From Neisseriaceae bacterium (GTDB lineage Bacteria; Pseudomonadota; Gammaproteobacteria; Burkholderiales; Chromobacteriaceae), in the NCBI GenBank assembly GCA_027489245.1, contig JAIYAC010000002.1, forward strand, positions 62,001-126,000: 64,000 bases of DNA, given 5' to 3'. A program made the translations under genes and the position numbers. Below are positions 62,062-64,000 of the stretch, piece after piece. Each line of letters starts with the position of its first letter. Within the stretch, counting starts at the first letter, position 1. The notes beneath the pieces were generated by a model. That model was not told the DNA's origin. It saw only the letters and a program-made list of their open reading frames with translations, and did no database searches.

Positions 62062-62415
62062 CTAGTACGGCAGCTGCCGCCGGTAGTGGTTGCGTATGTC
62101 CACCACCCCCTGTTCCAGTTTCTGGGTAAAGTCGATCAGTACATTGTGGCGGTTGGCACAGTCGGCGTAGGCGCTGCGGGCACGCTGGATTTCCTGCAGC
62201 AGCTGGCGTGTATTAGCGCTGCTGCCCACCGCCAGGGGCGGCAGCGATTCGCAGCGTAGCTTGCTGCCGGGTGGGGCCTGGGCGGGTAGCCTGGCATCCG
62301 GGTAGGGTGTGAGCGTGGCGGATGGCTGCGGGCTGGCAGGCTGGACGGGTGTGCTGGCGCAACCAGCCAGCGATAACAGGCACAGTAGCGCCAGGGCGCA
62401 GGGGATGCGGGGCAT
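62062..62415 (-). CDS. Small lipoprotein
   Basis: The 117-residue protein has a lipoprotein signal (LALLCLLSLAGC, lipobox LAGC) and a mature helical part with SANTRQLLQEIQRARSAYAD and a Pro-rich start. It is preceded by 12 bp after the upstream membrane-anchored gene and is likely its partner. Function is unknown. Confidence 0.7.
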   Translation of the reverse strand: MPRIPCALALLCLLSLAGCASTPVQPASPQPSATLTPYPDARLPAQAPPGSKLRCESLPPLAVGSSANTRQLLQEIQRARSAYADCANRHNVLIDFTQKLEQGVVDIRNHYRRQLPY

Positions 62416-62427
62416 GCGGCGTTTCCT

Positions 62428-62826
62428 TTAGTAGTGAACCTGGCCACTTTCATTGAGCAGGCGGATTTCTTCTGCGCCGGGGGGCGCGTCGGCAGGCCGG
62501 CTGGCCAGCTGTTGTGCCAGCGCTTGCTGCCTGGCTGCGGCTTCGGCCCGCGTGGCTTGCAGGGCGGCTTCGGCAGCGGCGGGGTATGGCAGGCTGGTCA
62601 TGGTGCCATCGGCGCCGGGCTGGGCCGGCTGGGTGGGCAAGGTGCTGAGTACGGGCGGCGCGGCTGTGGGGCCGCTGGCGGCCTGGTAGGCGGCATGGAC
62701 GACACCGCCACTTGCCAGCAACACGGCGGCCAGCGCCAGCAAGGTACGCAGGGGGTTTTTCTTTAGCTCTTCCAGAAAGCGTTTCAGTGCCACGGCTTCC
62801 TGCAGGTGCTCGAATAGCGGCAGCAT
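62428..62826 (-). CDS. Single-pass membrane protein
   Basis: The 132-residue protein has a soluble start (MLPLFEHLQEAVALKRFLEE), one TM helix (about 26-45, TLLALAAVLLASGGVVHAA) and an Ala/Pro/Gln-rich periplasmic tail. GAGGAG precedes the chosen ATG. It forms a two-gene unit with the lipoprotein gene. No family was recognised. Confidence 0.65.
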   Translation of the reverse strand: MLPLFEHLQEAVALKRFLEELKKNPLRTLLALAAVLLASGGVVHAAYQAASGPTAAPPVLSTLPTQPAQPGADGTMTSLPYPAAAEAALQATRAEAAARQQALAQQLASRPADAPPGAEEIRLLNESGQVHY

Positions 62827-63044
62827 GGTGGGCTCCTCTACCGCTTTGGGATATGGCGGTGCAGCCATCATGCCGCGCCAGCGCGCTAGCGATAAAAGCA
62901 TTTACGGTACGTAATCTGCACAATGCAGGCCCTGCAGATGCGGCTAGCCCAAAGGACAGCTTGTGCCAAACTGGCGGCATTATGGCTTTGTGTTAGAGTG
63001 CCATTTTGGCTGAGTCGGCCATCTTCCATGACAGAAAGGCTGCC

Positions 63045-64000
63045 ATGCGCACCAATCCACTGCTAACAGAATGGGATACGCCACATCAGTTTCCCCCGTT
63101 CGACCAGATCGCCGCCGAGCACTTCGTCCCGGCTTTCGATGCCCTGTTTGCGGCCCATCAGGCCGAGCTGGACACCATTGCGGCCAACCCTGCCGCGCCG
63201 GATTTTGCCAATACCGTGGAAGCGCTGGCCGAGAGCGGCCTGCTGCTGGAACGCACCAGCCTGCTGCTGGACAACTTGTCCGCCTCGGTCGGCAGCGAGG
63301 CGCTACAGGCCGTAGAGCGCGATATGGCGCCGCGCCTGGCCGCCCACCACAGCAGCGTGTACCTGAACGCCGCGTTGTTTGCCCGCCTGGACGCGGTGTA
63401 CCGCGAGCGCGCCGCGCTGGGGCTGGACGAAGAACAACAGCGCCTGCTGGCGCGCCTGCACCGCAATTTTGTCCGCGCGGGTGCGCGGCTGGCTGGCGAG
63501 GCGCGTAGCCGCTTTGCCGCTATCGAATCGCGCCTGGCCGAGCTGCAAACCGCGTTCAGCCAGAACGTGCTGGCCGACGAGGGCGAATACGTGCTGCCGC
63601 TGGGCGAGCAAGACATCGACGGTCTGCCCGGCTACGTGCTGGACGCCGCGCGTAATGCCGCCACCGAGCGCGGGCTGGATGGCTATGCGCTGACGCTGTC
63701 GCGTTCGGCGGTGATCGGTTTTCTGACCTACGCTACCCGCCGCGACCTGCGCGAGCAGTTGTGGCGTGCCTGGACCAGCCGTGGCGAAAACCCGGCCCGC
63801 GCCAACGCGCCGCTGGCGCGCGAGATTCTGGCGCTGCGTACCGAAAAGGCCGCACTACTGGGCTACGCCAGCTACGCCGATTACGCGCTGGAAGACCGCA
63901 TGGCAGGTAAGCCACAAGCCGTATACGACCTGCTGGCACAGGTATGGGAGCCGGCCAAACAGCGCTTTGCTGCCGAGAAAACCATGCTGCAGCAGGAAGC
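63045..64000 (+). CDS. M3 family metallopeptidase, N-terminal part (runs off right edge)
   Basis: The first 318 residues of an M3 oligopeptidase are present, beginning MRTNPLLTEWDTPHQFPPFD. FDQIAAEHFVPAFDALFAAH and the VYLNAALFARLDAVYRERAA block align better with dipeptidyl carboxypeptidase (Dcp) than with oligopeptidase A. The HExxH zinc site lies beyond the window. No signal peptide, so cytoplasmic peptide breakdown is likely. Confidence 0.85.
   Translation, partial: MRTNPLLTEWDTPHQFPPFDQIAAEHFVPAFDALFAAHQAELDTIAANPAAPDFANTVEALAESGLLLERTSLLLDNLSASVGSEALQAVERDMAPRLAAHHSSVYLNAALFARLDAVYRERAALGLDEEQQRLLARLHRNFVRAGARLAGEARSRFAAIESRLAELQTAFSQNVLADEGEYVLPLGEQDIDGLPGYVLDAARNAATERGLDGYALTLSRSAVIGFLTYATRRDLREQLWRAWTSRGENPARANAPLAREILALRTEKAALLGYASYADYALEDRMAGKPQAVYDLLAQVWEPAKQRFAAEKTMLQQE

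Noticed and set aside
62062..62826. Adjacent single-TM protein and lipoprotein as a phage Rz/Rz1 lysis pair
   Set aside because: They are side by side rather than nested or overlapping, the helical content does not fit Rz, and no holin, endolysin or other phage gene is near.

Overview
The window is 64 kb of a GC-rich (roughly 60-65%) betaproteobacterial chromosome. The best guess from the gene content (HD-GYP/GGDEF/MCP signalling, Spo0M, RlhA, ThiC with a TPP riboswitch, a PIMT-family/rhodanese pair, a Has-like haem locus) is a member of the Neisseriales, family Chromobacteriaceae (Vogesella/Chromobacterium-like); the genus is inferred, not proven. No rRNA, tRNA, CRISPR array, insertion sequence or prophage was seen. 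Two genes run off the ends: the N-terminal part of a chemoreceptor at the left and an M3 metallopeptidase at the right.

Layout. 0-12 kb is signalling: a dCache chemoreceptor, an HD-GYP phosphodiesterase, a PAS-GGDEF cyclase and a tandem pair of 4HB-type chemoreceptors, with CpdB, a MazG-like hydrolase, a GST, a siderophore-interacting flavoprotein, VF530 and YkgJ between them. 12-24 kb holds small metabolic and regulatory genes: YpeA acetyltransferase, FKBP isomerase, a tight cupin/VOC/SnoaL cluster, LysE and TauE/SafE exporters, and AraC, LuxR and LysR regulators. 24-27.6 kb is an accessory patch with two AT-rich orphan genes and two copies of an imperfectly palindromic repeat. 27.7-34.7 kb has rlhA, a soluble FtsK-type translocase and small genes. 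34.7-41.2 kb is a haem-acquisition locus: ECF sigma factor, FecR-like anti-sigma, TonB-dependent receptor with signalling domain, haem oxygenase, and an unusual DUF454-TonB fusion, with Fur-box-like sites. 41-49.6 kb has a GAF-GGDEF cyclase, an RlmI-like methyltransferase, Spo0M, a long Sel1-repeat protein and two TPR proteins. 49.6-53.7 kb has thiC with its riboswitch, PIMT/rhodanese and ung. 53.8-60.6 kb is a polyamine/membrane cluster: AdoMet decarboxylase, a small Gly-rich protein, DUF4178, SPFH, DUF350, a membrane aminopropyltransferase and a Tat-exported FAD oxidoreductase. The rest is a TetR/ferric-reductase-like pair, an envelope lipoprotein pair and the peptidase.

The most striking non-genic signal is a 13-bp motif, AAGGTTGGCCGCA (reverse complement TGCGGCCAACCTT). 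I count 14 perfect copies and about 15 more with one mismatch, on both strands. Twelve of the perfect copies lie between genes, and several are paired as inverted repeats that form terminators. This is the signature of a DNA-uptake sequence, but the word is not the GCCGTCTGAA type of Neisseria.
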